A stretch of 64,000 bases of DNA from Pseudomonas costantinii (GTDB taxonomy: Bacteria > Pseudomonadota > Gammaproteobacteria > Pseudomonadales > Pseudomonadaceae): positions 62,001 to 126,000 of the forward strand of contig NZ_MDDR01000052.1 in assembly GCF_001870435.1 (NCBI RefSeq). Reading direction: 5' to 3'. Each line of letters starts with the position of its first letter. Within the stretch, counting starts at the first letter, position 1. The position numbers and the translations under genes were made by a program. This document shows, in pieces, positions 46,282-53,461 of the stretch. Below the pieces are notes generated by a model. The model did not search any database. It was not told where the DNA came from and worked only from the letters and a program-made list of their open reading frames with translations.

Positions 46282-46299
46282 CCCGGCGTCCTGCCGACC
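46282..46299. repeat. 18-bp direct repeat, second copy
   Basis: CCCGGCGTCCTGCCGACC occurs at 45955-45972 and again at 46282-46299, either side of the small membrane gene and right before the end of umuC. It may be a duplicated boundary; see finding. Confidence 0.8.
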
Positions 46300-46311
46300 G
46301 AACAACCGCCC

Positions 46312-47586
46312 CTACTTGCAAGCCACCGACCAGAGCTGATCCAGTCTCGTCGTGTAGCTCTGGCTCATCATTTCCCTGCGCATTCCCCAGTCAGGGTTCG
46401 TCGGCACGCTAGCCGAGCGCAGCGTTCCCCTTCCCCACCGCCCATTGATCTGGTCCAGCACCGTCATCACCCTGGTAGCTTCCGCTGGCTGCGACACCGC
46501 GAAAAGATCGTCGGTGTATTCGCCGGGCTGGCACAGGTTGAGCAGCATCACCTCGGCCTTGCTGTATCTGAAGCCCGGCCGGTAGATGTGGTCGACCGCA
46601 TCAACAGCAGCCTTTGTCAGCAGGCGTACGTCGTCGGTGGGATACGGCAGATCGACCACCACCCCGTTTGCGTACTTAGCCTCCTCCGGATTGAACATGC
46701 CTGTACGGATGCAGACACGGACCTTCTTGCACAGCGAACCCTGGGCGCGAAGCTTTTCCGAAGCCCGCATCATGTAGGTGGCCAACGCCTCCTTGATTGG
46801 CGGCAACTCGGTCAGTCGCTTGCCGAACATCCGGCTACAGCAGATTTCCTGCTTTGGCGGGTCGGGCTCATCCAATTCCAGGCAAGAAGTGCCGGCCAGC
46901 TCCCGAGCGGTCTTCTCGATCACAACGCTGAACTTCTTGCGCAGCGTCCACGGGTCAGCATTGGCCAGGTCCATAGCGGACTTGATGCCCAGCGCGTCGA
47001 GGTGGAGTTTCATTTTCCGACCTACGCCCCACACCTCGGCTACGTCCGTGTTGCGCAGCACCCAGTCACGTTTGGCCGGGTCGGTAATGTTTACCACCCC
47101 GCCGGTCTGGGCTTGTAGGCGCTTCGCTGTGTGGTTGGCCAACTTGGCCAGGGTCTTTGTGGTCGCAATGCCCACACCAACTGGAATGCCGGTGCCACGC
47201 AGCACCTGGGCGCGGATCTGTCGGCCCAGAGCGTCCAGGCCGTCGATACCACTCAAGTCAGCAAACGCCTCATCAATGCTGTAGATCTCGACTGCGGGCA
47301 CCATGCTCTCAATCAGTGTCATAACCCGCTCGCTCATGTCCCCGTACAAGGCATAGTTCGAGGAGAAGGCGACGATGCCGTGCTGCTTAAGCTTGTGCTT
47401 GATCTGGAAATACGGCTCGCCCATTTTGATAAAGGGCTTGGCGTCGTAGCTACGCGCAATCACACAGCCGTCGTTATTCGAAAGGACGACGATAGGAACC
47501 TTGGCCAGGTCCGGGCGAAACACACGCTCGCAGCTGGCATAAAAGCTATTGCAGTCGATGAGCGCGAACACAGGCGGCTTAGACAT
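46312..47586 (-). CDS. umuC: Y-family DNA polymerase V catalytic subunit UmuC (RulB-like)
   Basis: 424 residues. The polymerase motifs FALIDCNSFYASCERVF and YSIDEAFADLSG are intact (catalytic D near residue 10, and DE near 104-105), then a C-terminal helix-hairpin-helix and little-finger domain. It overlaps umuD by 8 bp at the start. An error-prone lesion-bypass polymerase activated with UmuD'. It is under the LexA box at 48025 through the umuD operon. Confidence 0.93.
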   Translation of the reverse strand: MSKPPVFALIDCNSFYASCERVFRPDLAKVPIVVLSNNDGCVIARSYDAKPFIKMGEPYFQIKHKLKQHGIVAFSSNYALYGDMSERVMTLIESMVPAVEIYSIDEAFADLSGIDGLDALGRQIRAQVLRGTGIPVGVGIATTKTLAKLANHTAKRLQAQTGGVVNITDPAKRDWVLRNTDVAEVWGVGRKMKLHLDALGIKSAMDLANADPWTLRKKFSVVIEKTARELAGTSCLELDEPDPPKQEICCSRMFGKRLTELPPIKEALATYMMRASEKLRAQGSLCKKVRVCIRTGMFNPEEAKYANGVVVDLPYPTDDVRLLTKAAVDAVDHIYRPGFRYSKAEVMLLNLCQPGEYTDDLFAVSQPAEATRVMTVLDQINGRWGRGTLRSASVPTNPDWGMRREMMSQSYTTRLDQLWSVACK

Positions 47587-48004
47587 GGCTGCGCACGGTG
47601 CTGGTGATCACGCCCCAGATAGAAAGCTCGTCGCCTTCCAGAACATACCGCGCCGGGTATTTCGGGTTTTCCGACAACAGGATGACCTCTTTCCCACGCT
47701 TGCACAGCCGCTTGCAGACAGGGTCGTTGTTCAGCAGAGCCACCACGATATGCCCGTGCGCTGGCTCAATCGACCGATCTACAACCGCAAGGTCGCCCTC
47801 GAAAATACCGGCCCCCTGCATGCTCTCGCCGGTGATGGCGATCAGGTAGACGTGCGGCGCCCTAATGTTTAAGACCTCATCCAATGAGATGTGCTGCTCG
47901 ATGTGATCGGCTGCCGGCGATGGAAACCCCGCAGGCACCCGAAACGAGCAGAAAGGCAGCTTCGTGCCGCCTTCGGATATAGGGCCTAAAATGGTAAAGC
48001 TCAT
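47579..48004 (-). CDS. umuD: SOS mutagenesis protein UmuD (RulA-like)
   Basis: 141 residues from the ATG at 48004 (MSFTILGPISEGG), chosen since AAAGG lies upstream and the GTG at 48025 overlaps the LexA box. The autocleavage site reads AG in VPAGFPSPAADH (E. coli has CG). The catalytic serine is in TGESMQGAGIFEGD and the lysine in VCKRL. RecA-stimulated self-cleavage makes UmuD'. It forms polymerase V with UmuC. Confidence 0.93.
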   Translation of the reverse strand: MSFTILGPISEGGTKLPFCSFRVPAGFPSPAADHIEQHISLDEVLNIRAPHVYLIAITGESMQGAGIFEGDLAVVDRSIEPAHGHIVVALLNNDPVCKRLCKRGKEVILLSENPKYPARYVLEGDELSIWGVITSTVRSHV

Positions 48005-48024
48005 GATGCTGCCTTTTACATGCA

Positions 48025-48040
48025 CTGTACGAATGTACAG
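48025..48040. promoter_or_regulatory. LexA box between divergent umuD and yedK-like genes
   Basis: CTGTACGAATGTACAG is a perfect CTG-N10-CAG palindrome 20 nt upstream of the umuD ATG and 66 nt upstream of the divergent gene at 48106. SOS control of umuDC is expected; joint control of the divergent gene is inferred. Confidence 0.92.
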
Positions 48041-48105
48041 TTAACTTTGCAGTCGGCTTGCGGTCAATTTTTCTGTAGGGGATTTCGACAGATGGAGAGG
48101 TGTGT

Positions 48106-48789
48106 ATGTGCGGGAGAATTTCGCAGTACAGCGATATTCGTGAGTACGTGGCAACGCTGGGCATGAACAATGCCCTGGCGAACTCCGCGGGTGAATTGCC
48201 GCTCGAGCGCTACAACGTGGCCCCATCCACTCAGGTCGCCCTGCTCCACCTCCAGGGCGAGTTGCTGCACGCCGACATGGTTCGGTGGGGATGGCGGCCA
48301 CACTGGGCCAAGGACCGGGCACCGCCCATCAATGCGCGCGTAGAGAACGTGGCCCACGGCCCATTCTTTCGTGCAATCTGGCCACACCGGGCGATCACGC
48401 CCATAAACAACTGGTTCGAGTGGGTGGACGAAGGCGGCCCCAAAAAGCAGCCCTATCTAATACGCCGGAAGGATGGTGCGCCCGTGCTCTGTGCGGCCAT
48501 AGGCCAACTGCCTGATTCCGATGAAGGCCCAGGCGAGCACGATGGCTTCGTGATCATCACCGCCGACAGCGCCGGCGGCATGGTGGACATTCACGATCGG
48601 CGCCCCGTAGTACTGACGCCGGACCTGGCCCGAGAATGGTTGGACCCAGCCACATCAAAGGAGCGCGCCGAACAGATGGTGCTGCACCAGGGAGATCCAG
48701 CCGATACCTTCGAATGGTTCAGGGTCGACACAGTCGTGGGGAATGTGCGAAACAACGACCCGGATCTAATCAAGTCGGTAAGCAACTGA
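48106..48789 (+). CDS. yedK: SOS response-associated peptidase, YedK/HMCES family
   Basis: 227 residues from the ATG at 48106, so that the catalytic cysteine is residue 2 (MCGRISQYSDI). The in-frame GTG at 48100 would bury it. GGAGAGG lies upstream. Family residues RYNVAPS, ITPINNWFEW (Glu) and IHDRRPVVL (His) are all present. The enzyme makes a covalent thiazolidine crosslink with abasic sites in single-stranded DNA. It is divergent from umuDC across a LexA box. Confidence 0.92.
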   Translation: MCGRISQYSDIREYVATLGMNNALANSAGELPLERYNVAPSTQVALLHLQGELLHADMVRWGWRPHWAKDRAPPINARVENVAHGPFFRAIWPHRAITPINNWFEWVDEGGPKKQPYLIRRKDGAPVLCAAIGQLPDSDEGPGEHDGFVIITADSAGGMVDIHDRRPVVLTPDLAREWLDPATSKERAEQMVLHQGDPADTFEWFRVDTVVGNVRNNDPDLIKSVSN

Positions 48790-48830
48790 CCCCTTACGTG
48801 AGACTGCTATACCCTCAGCACTGTCAATTG

Positions 48831-48859
48831 TTGGTCGAGGGGGCGAGAATAGTTATAAT
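48831..48859 (+). promoter_or_regulatory. Sigma-70-type promoter for the GIY-YIG-like gene
   Basis: -35 TTGGTC (48831-48836), 17-bp spacer, -10 TATAAT (48854-48859). The transcript would have a leader of about 134 nt to the ATG at 49000, with no structure clearly recognised in it. Confidence 0.65.
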
Positions 48860-48999
48860 TTTACTTTTGGCTGCCAAGATTATCCGGCCTTTTCTACTTC
48901 AAGCACGAGTAAGTCAACCCTTAGACAGTAAAAAACCTTTTTAACTTTTACTACCTAGACATTACGAACTTCAACCTATCTACCAAAAAAGGATTTTCT

Positions 49000-49506
49000 A
49001 TGCATCCGAATGACCCATTTATACCCTTCGCTCACATCTACATTGCGATAGACCTAAAGGACTTCAATACCTGCAAGGTTGGCCTTACAACAAGCCAAAA
49101 TCCTCTAAACAGGATCAGAGCCGGACGAACTTCGAATCCGTATTATGTGCCATTTGTTAGCTATAACCTAGGGCAGCTTGGAATTGGAAAAGCAGAACTA
49201 AAAGACTTTGAGCGATATCTTCATAGGAAAATATCTGACAGAGTACCGTTCGCCGATGGTGATTTTGAGTCCGAGTGGCTAACAACCTCACCAATATATA
49301 CAAACGCCCAAGTTATCCACCACATAGTAAACGGCTTTAGAAAAGATGGTGAAGACGCCTACTTTTTTAACGATGATGGAGATATACGTCTGGACCGCTT
49401 AGGGGAAATAAGAACCTACTACTCCTACTCAGCTCAAGATTTAACAAAAAAGTTTGGAGACAAAGTTCACCCCCAATACCTGGAGCACTTCTCCTGTAAA
49501 TTTTAA
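49000..49506 (+). CDS. GIY-YIG / T5orf172-like nuclease-family protein
   Basis: 168 residues. The N-terminal HIYIAIDLKDFNTCKVGLTT followed by NPLNRIRAGRTSNPYYVPFV fits the GIY-YIG-type (T5orf172) core, and FERYLHRKI has the downstream helix; the catalytic tyrosines and arginine seem present. Clearly AT-richer than neighbours, so probably horizontally acquired (phage moron). AAGGA is well placed. It is convergent with the lysis genes, with a 4-bp overlap of coding ends. Nuclease activity is inference. Confidence 0.72.
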   Translation: MHPNDPFIPFAHIYIAIDLKDFNTCKVGLTTSQNPLNRIRAGRTSNPYYVPFVSYNLGQLGIGKAELKDFERYLHRKISDRVPFADGDFESEWLTTSPIYTNAQVIHHIVNGFRKDGEDAYFFNDDGDIRLDRLGEIRTYYSYSAQDLTKKFGDKVHPQYLEHFSCKF

Positions 49507-50018
49507 TATTTTCTCTTAAGTATTTCTGTGACATATCCCTGACAGGCGCGTAGAGCGATCAATCCGTTATCGCCCTCATCGGTGATGGCGATAATTCGTT
49601 GAGCATGCGCCGGGTCAAGTTGGGCTCGACGGGCTGCATGAACCACGCCGACGGCGCCGGGGGCGGCAGGCACGTCGCAGCCACCGGCTGAATCCGTGGC
49701 GTCGAGAAGGACTGACAGCCGCAGATCAGCAGTGGCAAGACGATCGCGCAGTAGAGCCTGGTTGCGTTGGGCATCGGACAGTTCTCGGGTGTGTTGTTGG
49801 TCCTGACCGGCGAGCTGCTGCTCAAGGGTCAGGCGCTTATCGGTGGCATCGCGTGCTTGCTTGGCGGCGGCAGCGCTGACCAGCCCCATGTCGGCCTGGA
49901 ACTGGCCCGCCTGCTCGGCGAGCTTCTTGCCCGTGCGCCAGTCCTGCACCTGCCAGGTGCCGCCGGCGCTGACGGCCATGGACAGCAGGATCGCGGCCAG
50001 GATCTGCCCGGGCGTCAT
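49503..50018 (-). CDS. Rz-like inner-membrane spanin
   Basis: 171 residues: N-terminal transmembrane anchor (ILAAILLSMAVSAGG), then a long charged coiled coil (AKQARDATDKRLTLEQQLAG, LSDAQRNQALLRDRL) as in i-spanins. It starts by a 4-bp overlap with the upstream gene. It works with the nested Rz1 to fuse inner and outer membranes at lysis. Confidence 0.88.
   Translation of the reverse strand: MTPGQILAAILLSMAVSAGGTWQVQDWRTGKKLAEQAGQFQADMGLVSAAAAKQARDATDKRLTLEQQLAGQDQQHTRELSDAQRNQALLRDRLATADLRLSVLLDATDSAGGCDVPAAPGAVGVVHAARRAQLDPAHAQRIIAITDEGDNGLIALRACQGYVTEILKRKY
49559..49774 (-). CDS. Rz1-like outer-membrane spanin lipoprotein, nested in Rz
   Basis: 71 residues read in another frame of the Rz gene. 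MPNATRLYCAIVLPLLICGC is a short lipoprotein signal with a cysteine lipobox (LLICGC). The mature part is proline-rich (CLPPPAPSAW). The nested arrangement and Pro-rich lipoprotein are classical for Rz1. I use the ATG at 49774 rather than 49825, which would place extra residues before the signal. Confidence 0.83.
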   Translation of the reverse strand: MPNATRLYCAIVLPLLICGCQSFSTPRIQPVAATCLPPPAPSAWFMQPVEPNLTRRMLNELSPSPMRAITD

Positions 50019-50440
50019 GCCAGTGCCCGCCGCACGCCTTCCGCCAGCACAGCGTCAGGGTAGGCATACCCCGCGTTTTCGTGATGGATGATCGCCTTCA
50101 CAAATCCAGACATCACTGCAGGCTTGGCCAGATCAATCTCAGCTCCCAGCCGGGTGCCGGTATTGGTCTCGACGGCGCGCACATAGGCGGCGGTGTCGTT
50201 CTCTACCGATGGTGCCCAGCGGCTGATAATGGCCTTCACCGTCTTAAGCCCATGCTTACGCTGGTAGGTCAGCAGCAGCTTACCCAGCGCTCGGATACCA
50301 TTCTCGGCAGTGTCGAAGCGGGCGAAGCGCTTCTCGATGGCGGGGTCTGGCTTGAGCTGGCCTTGCCATTGGTTGGCCGGGTTGTAGTCGATGTTGCCGG
50401 GGTTGCGATTACGCACCCCTCGAGTTTCTGCGGTCGGCAT
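50015..50440 (-). CDS. Structural protein P5-like phage protein (putative lysozyme/virion-associated)
   Basis: 141 residues beginning RGVRNRNPGNIDYNPANQWQG; this RNxNPGNI...W text is often annotated as 'structural protein P5' in Pseudomonas phages and resembles the small transglycosylase-like lysis proteins found beside spanins. There is no signal peptide. Overlaps the Rz gene by 4 bp. It is preceded by the terminator/leader cassette. Confidence 0.75.
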   Translation of the reverse strand: MPTAETRGVRNRNPGNIDYNPANQWQGQLKPDPAIEKRFARFDTAENGIRALGKLLLTYQRKHGLKTVKAIISRWAPSVENDTAAYVRAVETNTGTRLGAEIDLAKPAVMSGFVKAIIHHENAGYAYPDAVLAEGVRRALA

Positions 50441-50455
50441 ACTTTTCTCCAGGCG

Positions 50456-50478
50456 AAAAAAAACCGCTCAAGGCGGTT
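50456..50478 (-). terminator. Terminator/leader cassette 1
   Basis: Minus strand: AACCGCC-TTGA-GCGGTT and eight T, directly followed by the ribosome leader GCCTGGAGAAAAGT-ATG of the P5-like gene. It ends the tail-fibre assembly message. Confidence 0.85.
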
Positions 50479-50497
50479 GTTGGTATTTAGCTATGGG

Positions 50498-50851
50498 TCA
50501 GTTGGGCGGAACCGGTCGTTTGCTACTGTCGGGGAAATCAGGGTTTTCCTCGGTCCACTTGCGAAGGCCAAGCCAGTAGGCCTTCCACTGCGCCGCGGTA
50601 CCTGGGATGTCGTCGGCCCCATATTCGATAGAGGTAATGTTCATCTGTGCCTTGGGCATTTCCGAGGCGCGCCACTGATCCTCTTCCATCCGGTCTAACA
50701 GATCGCTGCTGGACCAACCTGGGAACTGCCATATCTGATCCGCCGAGTCAGGCGCAGGCACACTTATAAGACCAGGCTCGGGCGGATCCTCAGCATCAAC
50801 CCAGCTTCCAAGATAATTCCCGTCTTTATCCACGTAGAAGAATTGTGACAT
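50498..50851 (-). CDS. Tail fibre assembly protein
   Basis: 117 residues from the ATG at 50851 (MSQFFYVDKDGNYLGSW), preceded by GGAG. The C-terminal QWKAYWLGLRKWTEENPDFPD has the usual (W)xxYRxxLR-like helix of phage fibre chaperones. Directly downstream of the fibre gene, 4 bp apart. Confidence 0.82.
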   Translation of the reverse strand: MSQFFYVDKDGNYLGSWVDAEDPPEPGLISVPAPDSADQIWQFPGWSSSDLLDRMEEDQWRASEMPKAQMNITSIEYGADDIPGTAAQWKAYWLGLRKWTEENPDFPDSSKRPVPPN

Positions 50852-50855
50852 GCGC

Positions 50856-52418
50856 TTAACTCCAAGCTCGAAAGGCATACTGCCAGTTTGCAATGGTGTA
50901 ACTGACGTGACCGCCGCTCGTTTTGATCAGGCCGTTCCAAAATCCAGAACTTGGAAACCTAATGAACATATTTGTGGCATCTGGGCTGTAATAACAAAAC
51001 CCATAGCCAGGCGTCGAGCCAACATAATCACCTGAAGGGCATGCGACTTCTATAACATCCCCTACCGAAAAGCCGCCATCAGCGGTTACACACTTTGCGT
51101 ACATGACCTTTAACTTAGGCGTCGCAGCCAGTCCGTGTGTAATGGTCAATAGGCCTGAAGCCCCAGGGGATGACACCCAAAAAAGCGCACCATTATTTGC
51201 CGGGTACTGTTTGGTGAAGATTGCGTCGGCAATGCTCATCTTCGCATCAAGGGCGGCCTTCAAATCCACCTGAGATGAAAGAGCGCCGACAATTCCTCCC
51301 CATGTAATAGAAGGTGGTGACTTGTATGTTCCGTCCCCCGCCAAAAATTTCGCCTGATCACCAGCGGCAGGGGCAGGAATAAGTCCCTTTGCGCCCGCAT
51401 TACTAGCAGTAGCCCCTGACATCGTAGCGACGCCACTAGAGCTGCCCGTGCCACCATTCTCTATAGACAGAACAGTTGTACCGGGAGGGTATATCGCTAA
51501 TTCGACTCCGGCCTTCCAATTTCCAGCCCTCTTTCTCTTAATGAATGCTCTATCTGTATCATGATTCAACAACAACATTGATCCTTCACTTGCCGAATTA
51601 CCATAGAGTAATAATCCCTCACCATAGTCAGCACCAGGGGGAAGATTCGACGTAGTACCGGCACCGTAAGTAAATGTTCGGGATGCGGTTAGCGCGTTAA
51701 CGTCCGAAACCCAAGGAGATCCAGCGGGAAGAATACCCAGCCCACCTAATTTGTTTTGACCTTGCAGCTTCCCAAAACCAGAAAGAATGTTATCGGATGC
51801 CGTGATAACGGTTGAGCTATTAGTGTTCAGACTGGTGAGAGGAGTAGATAGCGGCACAGAAGCTGAAGCAGCCGCTGCATCCGCTGATGCCTTAGCACTG
51901 GTCTCAGATATCTTTGACTGGTCGGCGTAGTACAACGAGGTATTAGCCCAAGCCTTAGAGGAATACATACCCGGCTCTACCTGAACCCCATCGTCCGCCT
52001 CAGCCCACTTTTTGGCTATATCACGCGAAGCAGAAGCATTTGCTTCGGATGCCTCACTATTCGTTTCGCTAACCTTCGCTGCATCCGAAGAGGCCTTGGC
52101 CTGAGCGATCTGGGCAGACATGTCAGTAGCAGCGGTAGAGAATACTTTGGTCGCTGCGCGCAGCTGATCTGCCGAATCCTTGACGTAACCCTGCATAGGC
52201 GCCAGAGAATAGCCGCCGGCAACAACCGTTACTCCTTGGTAATTCGGAGAGATCGATAACGCCGTGTCGCTGGCAATGTTGGTGACTTCGTACCACTCAC
52301 CGTCAGGACCACGGAGTGCATCGCCGACGCGCGAGTTCGCAATGAAGGATGTCCCCGTGCCAATCACCGCATTGGAGCCTTGGGAAACGGAAACCGTGCC
52401 CATCTTGTACCAGCCCAT
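50856..52418 (-). CDS. Phage tail fibre protein
   Basis: 520 residues from the ATG at 52418 (MGWYKMGTVSVSQGSNAVIGT), the typical short N-terminal domain (GTVSVSQGS) that docks on the tail. Then an Ala/Ser/Lys-rich coiled-coil shaft (about 90-185), and a C-terminal receptor-binding region ending NWQYAFRAWS. An in-frame ATG at 52457 would lie in the terminator cassette, so 52418 is preferred. AT-richer than the tail core, as expected of exchangeable host-range modules. Confidence 0.82.
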   Translation of the reverse strand: MGWYKMGTVSVSQGSNAVIGTGTSFIANSRVGDALRGPDGEWYEVTNIASDTALSISPNYQGVTVVAGGYSLAPMQGYVKDSADQLRAATKVFSTAATDMSAQIAQAKASSDAAKVSETNSEASEANASASRDIAKKWAEADDGVQVEPGMYSSKAWANTSLYYADQSKISETSAKASADAAAASASVPLSTPLTSLNTNSSTVITASDNILSGFGKLQGQNKLGGLGILPAGSPWVSDVNALTASRTFTYGAGTTSNLPPGADYGEGLLLYGNSASEGSMLLLNHDTDRAFIKRKRAGNWKAGVELAIYPPGTTVLSIENGGTGSSSGVATMSGATASNAGAKGLIPAPAAGDQAKFLAGDGTYKSPPSITWGGIVGALSSQVDLKAALDAKMSIADAIFTKQYPANNGALFWVSSPGASGLLTITHGLAATPKLKVMYAKCVTADGGFSVGDVIEVACPSGDYVGSTPGYGFCYYSPDATNMFIRFPSSGFWNGLIKTSGGHVSYTIANWQYAFRAWS

Positions 52419-52432
52419 ACTTTTCTCCAGAC

Positions 52433-52454
52433 AATAAAAACCGCTCGTGGCGGT
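52433..52454 (-). terminator. Terminator/leader cassette 2
   Basis: Minus strand: ACCGCC-ACGA-GCGGTT, TTTATT, then GTCTGGAGAAAAGT-ATG of the fibre gene. Same architecture as cassettes 1, 3 and 4. Confidence 0.85.
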
Positions 52455-52483
52455 CATTTAGATTTTGTGTAACTTATCGCTCG

Positions 52484-53119
52484 CTAAGATATGGGTTTAG
52501 CAAATGCTATAGGAACGAAAAATCCCAGCGTAGAATTGTTCACGCCAACAATAAATGGAACAACCTGATTCCCCCCATAATCCCAAACACAGTAAAGCTT
52601 CGCGTATCTGGTTGAGGCCCCAGCAACATCCATACCGATTGTATTTATCAGCATGTAATCCCCAGTATCTAGCGGTGACGGGGCAGTCCAGCTTGTCTTA
52701 TATTGTCCAGGCTGCCCGGTACCAACCGAGCCGGCATATGCCCAGCTTGAGATCACCCTCGTAAACTGAGCGCAAGGCGTTCCACTATCAAACAACAAGT
52801 TAGTAGAGCCATCCCACAGCCTCAGGCCATAGGTTTCAGTCTCTCTTGACTTGAAGGCTGCACAGAAATATTTTCCAGCACCACCTCCAATATAAGAAAA
52901 CCCTGTCCAATTGCCCGGTCCGCCACCTATCGTTACATACTGGAAAGTCACGGAAGCATCCGGTCTCACAAATACAAGCGGCGGCTCATCCGTTGTTATT
53001 GCAGGTGAAAAAGTCACTCCACCTGAGTATCTTCCGGACTGCAAAACAACCAGCCTCGAAAACTCAGAATCCAGAGTGACGACATCATTGTTATTTTTAT
53101 ATTCCAATCCGTAAGCCAT
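52484..53119 (-). CDS. Phage protein, probable tail-tip component
   Basis: 211 residues rich in beta-strand text (DASVTFQYVTIGGGPGNWTG in part), no known domain recognised. Between J and the fibre in the tail operon, so a small tip or fibre-associated protein is probable. It starts one base before the end of the gene at 53120, i.e. directly adjacent. Not certain. Confidence 0.65.
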   Translation of the reverse strand: MAYGLEYKNNNDVVTLDSEFSRLVVLQSGRYSGGVTFSPAITTDEPPLVFVRPDASVTFQYVTIGGGPGNWTGFSYIGGGAGKYFCAAFKSRETETYGLRLWDGSTNLLFDSGTPCAQFTRVISSWAYAGSVGTGQPGQYKTSWTAPSPLDTGDYMLINTIGMDVAGASTRYAKLYCVWDYGGNQVVPFIVGVNNSTLGFFVPIAFAKPIS

Positions 53120-53461
53120 TTATCTATACCTCATCACTAACAGTCTCTGCGTGGATAGACCTGTGGCACCCTGGGCATGAAGCCTGTTACCAAACCAAAC
53201 ATAAACTCCACCGTCAGCTACCTGAGGCTCGTACTGAACTGCATAAGCATTTTGTGCACTGGGGTCTTGCGGGTATGCCCCAACTGGAATGCATATAGCT
53301 GAGTGCGTAGCCGGGCTTACCCCCGGAATTGCAATATAGGTATTTCTCCCACCCCCTGGAGTACGAGCAACGAGGCCAGAATAAACAACCCTCACAGTGA
53401 AAGAGTTCTCATCCAATTCAAGGAGGCCAGTAGGCCCCCATATTCTGATTCCTGCGATCAT
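53120..53461 (-). CDS. Phage protein of unknown function in the tail-tip module
   Basis: 113 residues starting MIAGIRIWGPTGLLEL. Overlaps the end of the J gene by 4 bp (ATGA), so translationally coupled. Beta-rich; no known family recognised. Small proteins at this place follow J in many lambda-like Pseudomonas phages. Confidence 0.65.
   Translation of the reverse strand: MIAGIRIWGPTGLLELDENSFTVRVVYSGLVARTPGGGRNTYIAIPGVSPATHSAICIPVGAYPQDPSAQNAYAVQYEPQVADGGVYVWFGNRLHAQGATGLSTQRLLVMRYR

Noticed and set aside
49775..49825. Longer Rz1 start at 49825
   Set aside because: It would put 17 polar residues before the lipoprotein signal; the ATG at 49774 begins the signal directly.
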